A stretch of DNA of 64,000 nucleotides. Source: Trichoplax sp. H2. Its lineage: Eukaryota; Placozoa; Uniplacotomia; Trichoplacea. The stretch is from positions 124,001 through 188,000 of the forward strand of contig NOWV01000111.1 of assembly GCA_003344405.1 (NCBI GenBank), given 5' to 3'. Under the pieces are notes generated by a model that searched no databases, was not told where the DNA came from, and was given only the letters and a program-made list of their open reading frames with translations. Below, one piece after another: positions 37,772 through 50,718 of this stretch. A program made the translations under genes and the position numbers. Positions within the stretch are counted from its first letter, which is position 1; each line of letters begins with the position of its first letter.

Positions 37772-39050
37772 ACGTGGACAGTGAGCAGTACAGTACTGTG
37801 CACCGTGCAGTTCTGTCGAGCCAGTCATCTAGCTCATTTACAGTATACTGTACTGTACAGTACAGTGTAAAGTTGTCCCTTTTGAGCATAAAGTTAACCA
37901 ACCATAAGAAACTAGAATACTGTACTGTACTGACTGACTTACCGTACAGTATCATGCTACAGTACTACTGTACACTGTACACTGTACACTGTCGTACGCG
38001 CCCGAGAACCCTGCAATTGGCATACTGTACAGTACCGTACTGTACACAGTATGTACAGTACAATGCAGGCCATACTTTACACTGTAGAGTATTCAACATT
38101 TTGATACACGATTGAACAGTACAGTACAGTACTGCTCCAACATTACTTGTCAACGCACATGGGGAAGAGGTCAGCCCAGCACTCAGCAGTTCCCCCAAAA
38201 ATAAAAAACAGATGAAAAAGTGACCACATCCCACCGTGCTACACAGTGCAGTGTAAACAGGGAAAGTACTGTACAGTACAGTATGTACTACAGTACTCAG
38301 TGTTTGTATCACAGTTATCATCACACAGTACAGTACAGTACTACAGTAGTGTACACTGTGCAGTACAGTACATGTACTGTACGTATTAGAAAGGTTGTGT
38401 GATAGCATGCGAGTACGTCTGAGCGGATCAATATTAAACCGGGAAAGCTGGTCAAGAAGTGAGAAAGACGTTATCGTTCTTTTAGAAATCCCTTCTTTGA
38501 AGTAGCCCCTGGCGTAAAATACAGTAAAAGAGAACGTCAAACGTCTGGCCCTCCCTCCACGACTATTGTGCTGTACAACAATTTAATAATAATAATAATG
38601 ATAATAAGTATAATTAATTATTATTATATAATATATTGTACTGTACAGTACTGTACAGTGTTATACAGTACAGTACTGTACTGTACAGTGCAATGAGACC
38701 CAAGTGCAATACACTACAAATACTGGATGCAGTACAGTACTATAGAGTACTGCACACTGGTAACCGTTATGTGAGTGCAATTTGCAGACGGACAGAAGCT
38801 GTCCCGCAGTTTAAAGGCCGTCAAAAGGGTTTGACACTTTGACAATCGTTTGAAAACTTTGACGAACAGGGTAGTGGAGTGTCATCGATACTGTACACTG
38901 TACAGTGTGCAGCACAGGTTCTGTGGTGTGGACAGCATACTACAGTACTAGTACTGTAGTGTGGACACTGTACAGTCCACACCGGAGCAAATACAGTACA
39001 GTGTATAGTATTGTACAATGTACAGTACTCGGGCTACTCCTTTTGCGCTA
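37772..39050. repeat. dense cluster of ACTGTACAGT-type palindromes
   Basis: About 1.3 kb filled with overlapping self-complementary words: ACTGTACAGT, TACAGTACTGTA, GTACAGTAC, and variants such as CAGTGTACACTG. They occur in irregular runs, for example around 37850, 37975, 38110, 38270, 38330-38380, 38640-38690, 38890 and 38980-39030. There is no fixed period. The stretch is less AT-rich than its surroundings. Apparent ORFs on both strands (for example 37965-38540 minus) are made of Tyr-Cys-Thr-Val repeats and result from the repeat alone. A short run of AAT/ATA triplets lies at 38584-38630. Confidence 0.85.
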
Positions 39051-39969
39051 CTGTAATGTAGTGCCTGGTACAACCTACAGTAGAGACGATTACGGCACAT
39101 TTAAGGCTGTCTAGTGCACGGGGGAGTCGATTTTTGTCACTCATCTTTTTCGTCACCGGTTGAAAAGGAACGAGCCCATGTGCTACGAGTGAAGTCATCC
39201 AAACGCGTCACTTGTTGCACTGGAAATCACTCATTTGCTTCTATTTGGTGTTTCTTCTTGGCTGAAGAGTTGGATAGCGCATTTAGCGTGATATTTGCCT
39301 AGCTGACAGTTGGTTAATGTCTTCAATCGGTAGCTAAGAAAATTCAATTTGGCCTACAAGCATTGACTTTGAATTTTCTGAGCTTCGGACTAGCGACCAT
39401 CGGTACTGTAGTCGACAACCTCACGTATACGATAGTATCAATAGAATCTCTATCCTCGTGGTTTTAAAGCAAAGCAGTCATTTGACCGGAAAAAATTTTT
39501 CATTCACCAGTGACGTTGAATCGCCACGCCATTGACTGACCTATTGAAAGTGTCTTCGTATCTTTTCGCCTTGAAGCTTCAACAGTGGAGTTTTGCACAA
39601 ATATCAGATTGCAATAACGTATCTGGTATCTCATTATCCAATAGTTATACTGACCTTTTCAAGATTAACTCAAAGAATACTCCAGAAAAGGGTCGTCTTA
39701 TCGGTGATCAAAATCTGTCGTTTAGACAAGTTTCAATTGAACTTCACCAAAGCTTCTCCAGTTAGCTACTGTGCGATCTATAGTTGCCTTGCGGTGTCCC
39801 CTAATTGGGCAGAAGAGGGATTATTAGTTTAGACTTTGCTTAGTCTAGCACAAAATATCCCCTAACTCTTGGTTCCTGCCGGACTTGTGAAATATTCATT
39901 TCACGCCATTGTCAAAAGTTCAGCGATCACTGATTACCTTGCAAGCTACAAGTGTGGTAGTACTCGAAT
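39051..39969. other. upstream region of LARP1
   Basis: Presumed 5' UTR/promoter of LARP1. Small + strand ORFs at 39114-39302 and 39532-39832 overlap in different frames and show no domain. I could not place a TATA box or an upstream exon with confidence. Confidence 0.35.
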
Positions 39970-42900
39970 ATGGAAGCGGAACTGGCCAATAAGGTAGATG
40001 AAATCAAATTGGTTGACAAGGAGTCGAAGAACTCCAAAGAGAACGATGGAGTTAGCAAGCCAAATGAAACTGTAACTCCAGAAGGCGAACAAGATGAAGG
40101 AAAACGTTTACCAAAGAAGGCAGCAGCCTCGGATAGCGAGAATTCTGGTAAAAATCCATGGCAAAAGCCGTCTCCAACAAATGAAGTTGGACGTAAGTTG
40201 ACAATGTCTTTGTGTAGGCTATTACATGATATCAAGTTTTATTGGATTCTGTGTGACCTCAGTTGAACAAGTAAATTCAGTCTGCATCAATGATGTTATA
40301 GAATCCATTTTGGCATCCTCATTCCTTTTATTTATAGTTTCTATCGATTAAGTCAGCGTACAGTAATGCATGATCTTCGATCACGTTAATAATACACATT
40401 TGCTATACTCTTTATCATTTCAAGGTACTGTATTTGATTTATTGCTCAGTGAACGTTAATGCAGTAGTCTACGCTGCGTATCTGTAGTCATTGAAAGTGC
40501 ATGGCTATTTCCCCGTAATCATTTGGTAATGAAATAGATAGCTTCAAAAATTCAATCTTCCAATTTCTACGATTGATTTTAGATACTGAAAAGCGTAGCT
40601 CAGCCAATACTACTCCAATAGCTAGTAATGGTCCTAGCGTTAAAGAGACTAGTCGGCAACAGAAACCGTCAAAGGTATGTAATTGCATCGGATTTCGATG
40701 AAGATTTGAATGCATTCTGTAGGTTGAGTACTGTATAGTGTGATACAGTAGTCGTGTACTCGATTGATTCATTTCATTCTTACATTCTGTCTCTTGTGTC
40801 CTTGATAACGGTGACATCTTTGGATTTAGTTCTATTATAGCACTAACTTTATTACCTAGTTGGATATGCTTTTTTTAGTTTGATTACCAGTGAAAGTGTT
40901 TTTAGCATTGATTTAGTACTATTTCTTACAATGATTATAAATACGGCAGAATGGATCATACGATTGTGGTATCTCGCGGGAGTATTCTTTCTGACAGTAC
41001 ACAGTAACTTATGTTATCATTTTGTTTTTAAACAGGCTAATTTAGTTGATGTAGAAAATTGGCCGACTCCAAGTGAAACAGCAGCAACCCAAGGTCCTAA
41101 TCAGGTTAGCTCGAGCGAATGATTGCTCTCTATTGGAGCGAATTTATTCATTATTGAGTCATGAAATGGCCATTTTTTTTTTACTGGTAACTATGTTTCA
41201 TCCTTTTTTCATTCATGCATAGTACAGTATACAGTATGTTACTATGCGCATACAAGATCGAGATCGTACGTAGTCTGTATAGGCATGAGACCACTCCTCT
41301 CTCTGTCATGCAAACAGTACTCATGTGGTCCGGTCCCCATCTACAGTACAGTACTGTAGATTACAGTCTCCCAAGCTACAGTACTACTAAAAAAGTGGGT
41401 TGATCATGTTGAATTGGATGCACCCTTGTACGGGTACCCTGATACACTAGTTCTGTATGGGAGCTAAAGGAGTCGACAACGCATGTCATTGCTCATTTGC
41501 ACCTTACAGTACATACAATTATTCTAGCGGGCATGGTACTGTAACTGCCACTGGACTAGCCAGCCGGTTTGGTACAGCATGTCTGAAAATTCCACGCGTG
41601 CTATGTTCCACACTTTCCATTGTACTGTATACCGTACAGGGCAGTCCCATTTTTTTCATACTAAAGGCAATCAATCCATGTAGGCTTGGGCAAACGCCTG
41701 TAAAGCAAAAAGTTCTCGTGGAAAAGGCACAAGACTTAATCAACTCGTACTAAAATGCCTAAATGATGCAGCGTTAATGCTACAGTGAATATTGTGGTAT
41801 CGTAGATGGAAAAGGAATAAATCCTTGACATTAACTTCCAGTATGGGACTGTCTGCTAGCCGGAACAGTTCGCTAACTCTTTGACGGACAACTTTGAACA
41901 ATAAGGAACTCGTAGAAATGGTTGTCACTCAAAGTAACGATAGAACCGATAAAAGTACGACATCGCTTATTCAGAAATACAACTTTTCTCTTGATACGCT
42001 ACTGTGTTTACATTGCCAGACGTTATATCGGATAGTGAAGGAGTGATGCAAAAAATAATGGCTTTCCACTAGTAGTTCTGTCGTTTTATTTGCTTACGCC
42101 CCCGTTGAAAGCACGTGATTAGAATAGAATACTGGAAGGCGAGAAGGGCATGGAAAATTGATGTTTGAGTCGAGTATGTTGTACTTCCTCGTTACCGACT
42201 CTTACGTATTCGATTCCCATTCCTATCACTTCCTGGTCTTGAGTCAATACAGTGATAAATCGATGTCGTTTCTCAACTTATCGTCTTATCATATGGAATA
42301 CATGGCATTGGTACATTTCTGTAATGGTTGCAACATCTCTTCCACTATTTGCCAACAGTTTGCGTTCTATGATCGCTTTCGTTTTTTATGAATTACGTAG
42401 TGGTATCGATGCCAAGGACAAAATTCATCGGATGTATTCATGTCATAATAACCTATCGGTTGACGTAATAATAACAATAATAATCAACTATAAAATTGTT
42501 AATCATGCAATAAGGTGTTGATCTTGGTCGGAGCTTGGCACCTTTCCGTTGAGATTGATATTGGATAATAATATAATTGAAAGATCATTTTTAACAGGAT
42601 CGATTTAGTTTTTACCTTATGACTTTAACCGAATGATTATAATTACCATCAGACGGGTTTGAAAGTAGCTTCTGAAAGTTTTCAATGTTAACCCCTGTAA
42701 AATCTTGTACGATATCTTGACTTGTCATGCTTTATCATCATTTTTCTGAAATAATGTATGATAGAATACACTTTACAGCGTATCTAAAGTCTCGTGGAAA
42801 TTTTGCAAGACTAATGAAAAATTATTCATTTCGTAATATCCAGATACCAAATAATATTCCTGCTAATGCTGGAGATAACGCAACTGCATCCGTTAAAATT

Positions 42901-45900
42901 ACAAAAGATCAACAAGAAGAAAACCCAATACAAGCATCACCAACAGCTGAAGAAAGCAGCCAGAAAGTTGGGAAAAAGAAGAGTAAGTGTATAGTTCTTA
43001 AGCATTAAATGCCTACCTTGTGGGATTGATGTTGTTCATTGGATGACCATTTCTATTGATAATATTGCCCATTTCTTACAACAGATATAATATTCTAAAG
43101 TAGTACTTACGGTAGACATGTAAATCTTAGATTAATGACTATTTTTTAGCCACTAGATGCATTAGTCAAATATTCATCAATTACAGTTGTAGTAATTGTT
43201 GCGTTAACTGTATTGTTTGATACCCCATCAGCCAAAAAGTGGGTCCCTCTGGAGATTGATCCTGTACTCCATCATCAGAGAACAAATGAACATGATGACA
43301 GACAGTTTGGAAGTCATCCAAGAGGCCATGGCAGACATTCAAATCATGGTGTATCTGGTCATGGTGGTAATCACCATCATAGGAATAGTAATAATCGTAA
43401 TAGGGGAACTCGAGCCCGTGGAAATAATAAAAATAGAAATCGTGGTGGCAATAATAGAGGTGAGTATTAATTAAATGTGTAAATTGACTCACTATCGGCT
43501 TTCGATTTCATAATATGTAAATGAACACTTTTTTATCATTAGCTGAAAATAATCATCAAGGATATCCAAGGCAACATCAGCCTCCTTACATGTATCCCAC
43601 AGTCAATAATATGATGCCTCAACCGCAAACTATGGCGGCTACTGCAGCAGCTATGGGAACAATTTATCCTAATTATAACATTTATCAGCAAACGTTTTAT
43701 AATCAACAAGCTGCTCTTTATAATCCATCTCTATATCAACCTGTAATACAATCGGATCAAATGGCTTTAAAGGATGCTATTCGAAAACAAATGTAAGATC
43801 CCATTGGTCATTTTATTAATAATACAATGTAGCATGAATTTATATAGTACTATCTTTGTGGTATATAGAATTTAGTAAATTTTGGTAGGTTATTTGGTAA
43901 AGTACAGGGGTGTGATGAAGACATTATTATTAGTGTGTAATAGAATACTAGTAGTATTGCCGCCATATGTAGATATTTAATTGAAATTAAAAAAGCATGG
44001 ATTAAATTATTATTCTTATTACCTAATGGTATCACTTGAATGCGTAACACTTCATAAAGATATTTATAACGTTAGTTTTGGTATACTGATATATTCGATT
44101 TTATAGTAAGTTCGTAATAATTATAATTATCTAGATCTCCATTTGACTTGTTTTTATTTCATTTGTAGTGAATACTACTTTAGCCAAGAAAATCTTTTAA
44201 AAGATTTTTACTTGCGCCGTCAAATGAATGCAGATGGTTTCATCCCTGCAAAAACAATTGCTGTATTTTACAGAATGCAAAAATTAACGAAAGATGTCAA
44301 CGCTATTGTCAATGTAAGGATATGAATATAATGCGTACTTAACGTTTGTTCTGTTGACTCGGCAAATATTTTTTTTAACTTTACTTGATTTATAATCAAT
44401 TAATTTCATACTATTTACAGTAATACAGTAGTGTATAGTGTATTCACAGCGATTTTACTGTAGATAATCTCAATCTTATCTCTGCTACCTTTTCATTTTG
44501 CTTAGGCCGTAAGTGACAGCGAAGTCGTGGAAGTAATAGGTGATCAACTACGGTGTCGAGTTGACCCGAAAAAGTGGCCAATGCAACCGGAAGGTGCGAT
44601 ACCGGAAGCTAATCGGCCGTTATGGGAAAATACTACTCCTCGTCAAGAACAAGTGCAAGGTATTGCACAGTAATATAACCCTGCGAAAAAATAAGAAAAA
44701 CGTCGATTTGTCATACTGAACTTTCGTCGCCATTATATTGATACTAATTCGCAAGAACGAGTATAAAATCTCTTGAAAGTATTATCATAAAAATTATGAA
44801 TAATTTACAATGATACGACGCAAACAAATTGAGTAGTTTGAAGTGTAAACGCCGTGGTACTGTATATAGTCTTGAATTTACACGGGAATCAAGTGAAATT
44901 ATAAAGAATCTTTTATTTTGAAAAGAAGTTCAGTAATTAGCCGTACTTAAATTTGTTGGTACTATCGATCAAGAAATCGATAGCTTCACAAGATAATACC
45001 TTTGCGATAGGTTAAACTGACCGACTTTAGAAGAAACATTTATTTTAAAATATATGGTACCAAACGCCATTGACCAATGCAATGATTGAATAAGATACAG
45101 TACAACACTTGACTTCAACCTAAAGAAATAAATTGTCAAGTGCCATAGTATTTTTTATGATATAATCTGTTGTATGCCATATAACGTGTTTGCCTTTTTG
45201 TTTGTAATTTATATATACTTCACAAAAAAATATATGTAATGAATGAGTTATCACATCAATGTGTATCGGTAGTTTTACCGTTTTCAACAGTAACTCTATT
45301 ACGTTATGGTAAGCGTTGATACTTTGTCATTGTTGGATAATTCATGGAATGACTTAAATGTCTACCAGTTTGGCGTGCATTGTCAAAGTTTGCGTTTTAG
45401 CAAAAATTTACCAACGTCTAATCTTTAGTAATACCTACGCTGTTGATAATAAGGCTGACAAATAGACGTCATGTAATTAAAGTAGCTTGCTAGTTTTGTT
45501 CTTTAACTCGTGCAAGTGGGTATTTGCACGGTAATATCCAACATTGTATATTACTAAGTTCCTACAGGCATCCCTAACTAGTAAGTAGCCAATACTTATT
45601 ATTATTATAATTATATTCCGTATTTTAGCAAAGCTCATCCCAATAAGTTTCGCTAATCTTTAAATGTGTAGTTAATATGTCAGTGCTTAATCTAAGTTGT
45701 ATGCTGCTGACATTAGTAGAAAATTAACTGTGATCATAATGAAGAACTAATACGGTATAGTGCTGTAATACAGTACTTCTTTTGCTACTAAATATTAAAA
45801 CAAATTGGTGTACTAATACTTATCTGCTAAGCCCATTTAATCAGAAAGATGTTTTAAGTTTACTATGATATCGTGCAGTATATCCGTTGATCGATTTTTC

Positions 45901-46189
45901 ATTTTTAAGTTAAGGGTATCAACCTTACTAAATAATTATTAATAACTGATCATGAAATGTATCATGTATATTATCACAGCGCAGTAATGATGTCAATTTG
46001 CTACTATTGTAACCTTAAAATATAGCTCACAGTTACGAGTAGATTGATTTAGTTATGGTATTGTTTTTGCTTATTTTGTTACTACGGTAGTTGATAACGA
46101 TTTAGTTAAGCGATGATTTATTACAAGGTAGATTGTTAGTGGTTCACACTTGTTGTTGCTCCTGTATACAAACATAAAATATATCATAC

Positions 46190-46220
<31 letters not shown>

Positions 46221-49200
46221 TACGAGTAATCTGCATACATTTAGCATGACCACTCATCAATTAAAAGCTTTTGCTTCTTAACCATCAGTTGCTTGTTTTA
46301 TCTTTGTGGTTATTCTGTATCTTGTTGTATTTGCATGTCATTATTACTAGATGCTTAGTTTACGCTGGTTAAGTATATTATTAAAATGATAAGTCCCGGA
46401 ACTAGTTCAGGATAGAAGATGATTAACAGTTACTATTTAAATTCATTACAGAGGAGAGTCAGTCTAATGTTACGAGAAAATCAAAGGGTGAAAGTGGAGC
46501 TAATTTTGAAGGTCAGATTACTCTTCTGGAGCTAATCTAAGCAATTGTATTAATACTTTAATACGTCTGCTTTGTCTTCTTTCGATACTATACAATTTTT
46601 AATTAGGCTAAGTACGATACTGTAGTTTTAATAAGGGTAATGTACAGTGTACATATACACGCATAGATGTGTATTTGCAGCTTACCATTTATTTATTCCA
46701 ATGTATAGATAGATATACGAGATACATAGCTAAATTATTTGTTATTAAGTTAGAAACCTTTTGGCGAAAAAAATCAGACAGTGATATCTGCTAAAGTATG
46801 ATTGAGCGATTTATACGTACTTAATTTCAGGTAGTAGTATGCCTCAGATCGCTCAAACGAATCCGCCATTACCTGAAGCGGAGAAAAATCAGAAAGGTAG
46901 AACCGAATTTTATCTGTAGCTACAACAATGTGTTAATTATATGGTGACTTGCTATCAATCCTAAGTACTATGGTCTGTCAAGGAATCTAACTTGCTAAAT
47001 GAAATCTAGAGGCCAACCTTCAAATACTTTAGTATATCAGTACGAAGCAGTTAAAAAAACAATAGATTATAGCATGATTTCAAATTTGATTCAAAGCAAT
47101 TTAGTAAGGTTGCATTGATATTTAACCAAATGGGATTATATGGCATGAGTATCCAGATAAAATTTTATAATTAAATTTTCCCATATTGGATTTGAGCCTT
47201 TAGTGATCATAAATATTTCAAAATTTTTTCTTGTATTTACGATTCTTCCAATTTCTTTGTAGACCCTGACCTTACTGCCGATAATGAATCGGAAAAGGCT
47301 GATACTTTTAAAACTGTGAAAGGTAATTATAGTCTTCGTTGTTTATGTTATAGGCCCTAATTAACAATATACACTTGTAGCTTTTCTAATAAAACAGTGC
47401 GGCTACTTGCTTATGAAGTCAGCGTAGTATGACCTGTTGCATCAATATGCTTTTTGATAAATTTATCAACATTTGATGATTGTTGGTAACTCTTTCATTG
47501 AATACGTTATATCTGCTAGACACTCATGAAGAAAAAACGAAAACAACTAGAACGCAAGGTATGACAAGCAAGCTACGTATATGAGTAATACAATTGCTAC
47601 CAGCAAAGTTTCACTGTCTTTCCGTCTGATACATGTATAAATATAACATGTGGCTTGTTAATTAGTTATTCAATGGCACAGTATGTAACCGTATTGGCTA
47701 TTATTAGTTATTCGTTTGCACGTTATATTATACCCGTTATGTATCTAAAATCTAACAGAGGAGAGTGTATTTACTACAGCTTCCGTACAGAAATCAAATT
47801 ATGGTAATTAAACCACTTTGTCTAAGTTTTACTGATGGGACTATTTCATATTATTTTACCAAATTTATAATAAGTTTGATTGGTATATTCTCGTTAATCC
47901 TATTCTATACTGCGACGCCACTTTGATTGTATCTGATTTTAAAATTTGTTTACAAGTACACTTGTATAAATGTAATTAGTCATAATAATGTTAAACATTT
48001 CCCATGGTATGCGTCAAAGTCGACAGGAATAAAATTTTAATTCATTGCTGTCTATCGATATTATTCTGTAATATTCTATAGGAAGGTCAGTGCATACAGA
48101 AAAATGGCAAGAAGTAAGAAGAAAAAAGTGGCAAAATACGAAGCCAAGCAAGGTTTTTGATCATGTCCTATTGATAATACTGTACTTAGTAGGAGTCTTT
48201 ATAATTTTCAATTCCTTGCAAGAATTAAAATTTATGTATATTTATAATAAAGAAATATGGTGAAAAATTCACAAGTCAAACCTATCAAGGTAGCAACTAT
48301 GATAGAGAATTAGAATTTGACTTGGAAGAGGAGCTACAGTTTGGAGGGAGAAAGAAAACATTTTCTGAGTGGTACTATCTGCTTATGCTTTTTTTCATTG
48401 TATCTTGCTATCGTGGTATATTTAAAGTGCTGTATTGTAATATTTATTTGTTCAATTAAATCCAATGAACTGCACAATCTTCCTTATAGGTCTGACGACT
48501 CAGATGAAGAATTTGATGATGGTGATGTGCAGAAAATCATAATAATTACGCAGACGCCATATATAAGTAAGAAGCACCCTAGCGGTGATCGAACTGGTGT
48601 CTTTACTTCTAGAAATAAAATGACGGAACAGCATGCTGAAATTATCAATGAAGGGTTATATTATTACGAACAAGTTAGTAGCTATTCTTTTCTGCTTTCA
48701 ATGTTCCTTTCGTTTCCTTAAGGTGCAAATCTTCATTTACAACGTCTAATAATTGCCCTTTGAAATTCAATTAGGACTTGCAGATAGGTGCAGGTTACAA
48801 GGTACTTTTAACATCAGTTTATCAGAGTTGATTACGGAACTGCTAGTATGTATGCATTTACTATATGTTTTTATGGCTAATTGCTCCTATGTCTAATTTA
48901 GAATGAAGTTTCAAGCTGCTTCAAAAAAGTAGATGTAATTTCATCTAAAGAATTTGAAAGTCAATTACATAATAGTGATTCCTATCGAAAACCCAACGTC
49001 CAGGAAGATTTTCCTTCGTTTTATGTTGATAAAGATCAGGATAGCAAAGATAGCAGCAAAAGTGAAGGTAAAAGTCAAGAGAAGAGACAACGAGCAGCTT
49101 CCAAAGGTAATAAAAAGACCGATGCTATAGTCATCGGTAAAGGTGCAAGTGGAGACAAACAGAGAACGAATAAGTCATACGATAAAGTAGAGGCAAGGTT

Positions 49201-50718
49201 TTACCCGTTACCGAATAAATCGCAATCGATGGCGAAGAAGGTAGTAAATGATAAGTTTTGCTGTAATAATAATATTTTCATTACTCAACTCGTAATCGTT
49301 AAAGTAGCTGCTAAATATATACCAACAATATCGATAGGCAACAAACAAACAGAAAACGAAATACAGTCGCAATCCTCCAGTTGAAAGCCATGTTGGCTGG
49401 GTGATGGGAGCTGAATCCTATGGTTCTAAAAGTTCAGAGTAAATATTAAATATTCATAACAACATTTTCCGTACTATATAATTATTTCCCGTAATACAAT
49501 TATTTATTTAAATTTTACCAATCGTAAATGTATTCTCGCTAGAATGAGCGATGCCACAAACGAACTAGTAGCTGGTGAGAGTAGTTATTCAAGCTCATAT
49601 GGTACACCACGATCAATTCCTAAATTTCAGCATCCTTCACACGAAATGCTTAAAGATAGCGGCTTTACTAAGTTAGCTTATTCAAAGTTTAGAGTGAAGT
49701 GTCTTAAAGGTAAGTAGTATATTCATATTGACATTTGCAATTGCATATTCCATGCAAGGAAATCTTGGCAGCTCAGCATAACTTTTTATCATTCGTATTC
49801 GTGCGTTCATTATAAACTAAACAGAGCGACAGAAACTCGGAATTGGTCAGTCTCAGGAAATGAATACGCTATTCAGATTTTGGTCTTTCTTTTTGCGATC
49901 ACATTTCAATAGGTTTATTACCACACTATTAATAATCCTTCTATTAAACCTATCCCAGTATTGTGAAATTAAATAAAATCGTAACCTAATTATTCCCCTA
50001 GAAATATGTACGAAGAATTCAAACAGTATGCAGTCGAGGACAGCAAAGCTAGTTATAGGTATTTAAATTACCTCTAAATACTATTTTATTTACGAGAATA
50101 TCGATCTAAATCGAAATTTTGGTTTTGGTTAACATTTGGATATCTGAATTTATAACCCGATTTAATTGTTGCTTTTATTTCATTCGAATAGATATGGCAT
50201 CGAATGTCTTTTCCGATTTTACAGCTATGGCCTTGAAAAGAAATTTCGTAGCGATCTTATGCAAGATTTTCAAAAAGAAACACTTCAAGATTATAATTCT
50301 GGTACTATAATAACAATAATATAGTCAATTTCTATGCAAAATTACCGAAATATAATTAGTTTATAATGATGATTTAATTATTTTCCACATGTGTGTGTAT
50401 TTCGGGTCTGTAGGCAATCTCTATGGTTTAGAAAAGTATTGGGCATTCCGTAAATACTATAAGGTAAGTGTAGTTGTTTTACACCTAGGTATGCAATTTT
50501 CGAGTACTTTATCCTTTTATGAACATTTTACGTAAATCATAGGGAAGTCGAAAGTATCATACAATGCCTGAGCTAGAGGTTGCTTTGTCAAAATATAAAG
50601 CGTTGGAAGATTTTCGAACGGTCAGTTGCATGATGATATATTATAGTGCACTATATAATTTGAAAGCTTTATCGATACGTTTTTCTGCCCTTAGGCTGTT
50701 GCACCTCAACAGGAGTAA
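39970..50718 (+). CDS. LARP1: La-related protein 1 (LARP1), 26 exons, 989 aa
   Basis: LARP1 binds the cap and 5'TOP tract of ribosomal-protein and other TOP mRNAs and controls their translation and stability under mTORC1. Exons: 39970-40192, 40583-40674, 41036-41104, 42844-42982, 43232-43459, 43543-43792, 44169-44313, 44506-44659, 46452-46511, 46831-46896, 47263-47322, 47520-47558, 47759-47803, 48082-48152, 48253-48371, 48490-48673, 48775-48801, 48902-49240, 49353-49438, 49543-49709, 49825-49912, 50002-50058, 50192-50301, 50414-50463, 50543-50620, 50695-50718. They sum to 2970 nt with one open frame. The N-terminus is acidic/disordered (KNPWQK, VENWPTP), then [10 protein letters not shown], an RG/NR-rich stretch, the La motif and DM15 repeats. 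The acceptors at 48253 and donor at 48152 were chosen by phase and are weak. The gene is convergent with the arrestin-like gene. Confidence 0.95.
41215..41640. repeat. second small cluster of TACAGTA palindromes in LARP1 intron 3
   Basis: Short runs of the same self-complementary words as at 37.8-39 kb occur at about 41220-41240, 41341-41375 and 41615-41640 (for example CTACAGTACAGTACTGTAG). The ORFs at 41215-41403 and 41457-41753 overlap them and are not genes. Confidence 0.7.
44169..44659 (+). CDS. LARP1: LARP1 La motif exons
   Basis: Exons 44169-44313 and 44506-44659 encode the La (winged-helix) motif: [19 protein letters not shown], then [17 protein letters not shown], then [16 protein letters not shown], ending in [12 protein letters not shown]. 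The aromatic and Asp/Phe residues that hold RNA 3' ends in La proteins have counterparts here (YYF, DFYLRR, DGF). Confidence 0.95.
46190..46222. repeat. TA dinucleotide microsatellite in LARP1 intron 8
   Basis: An almost pure TA run of about 30 bp within the 46060-46250 stretch; it explains the Tyr-Ile repeat in the minus-strand ORF there. Confidence 0.85.
48253..50718 (+). CDS. LARP1: LARP1 C-terminal half with DM15 cap/TOP-binding region
   Basis: Exons 48253-48673 carry the conserved linker ([48 protein letters not shown]). The DM15 region follows, with repeat A in exons 49543-49912 ([34 protein letters not shown]), repeat B in 50002-50301 ([34 protein letters not shown]) and repeat C in 50414-50620 ([15 protein letters not shown]). 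In human LARP1 this region holds the m7G cap and the first TOP cytidine. The protein ends soon after DM15 with VAPQQE-stop at 50716-50718, so it lacks the longer vertebrate tail. Confidence 0.93.

Noticed and set aside
37752-39114. Open reading frames on both strands, the longest 191 codons on the minus strand at 37965-38540
   Set aside because: They consist of Tyr-Cys-Thr-Val and Gln-Tyr-Ser-Thr strings produced by the TGTAC/AGTAC palindromes. Both strands are open for the same reason and no splice or start context supports a gene.
41457-41753. + strand ORF of 98 codons in LARP1 intron 3
   Set aside because: No domain, overlaps palindromic repeat words, and the LARP1 exons on either side join in frame without it.
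43181-43492. Minus-strand His/Tyr-rich ORF
   Set aside because: Antisense shadow of the Asn/Arg/Gly-rich LARP1 exon 43232-43459.
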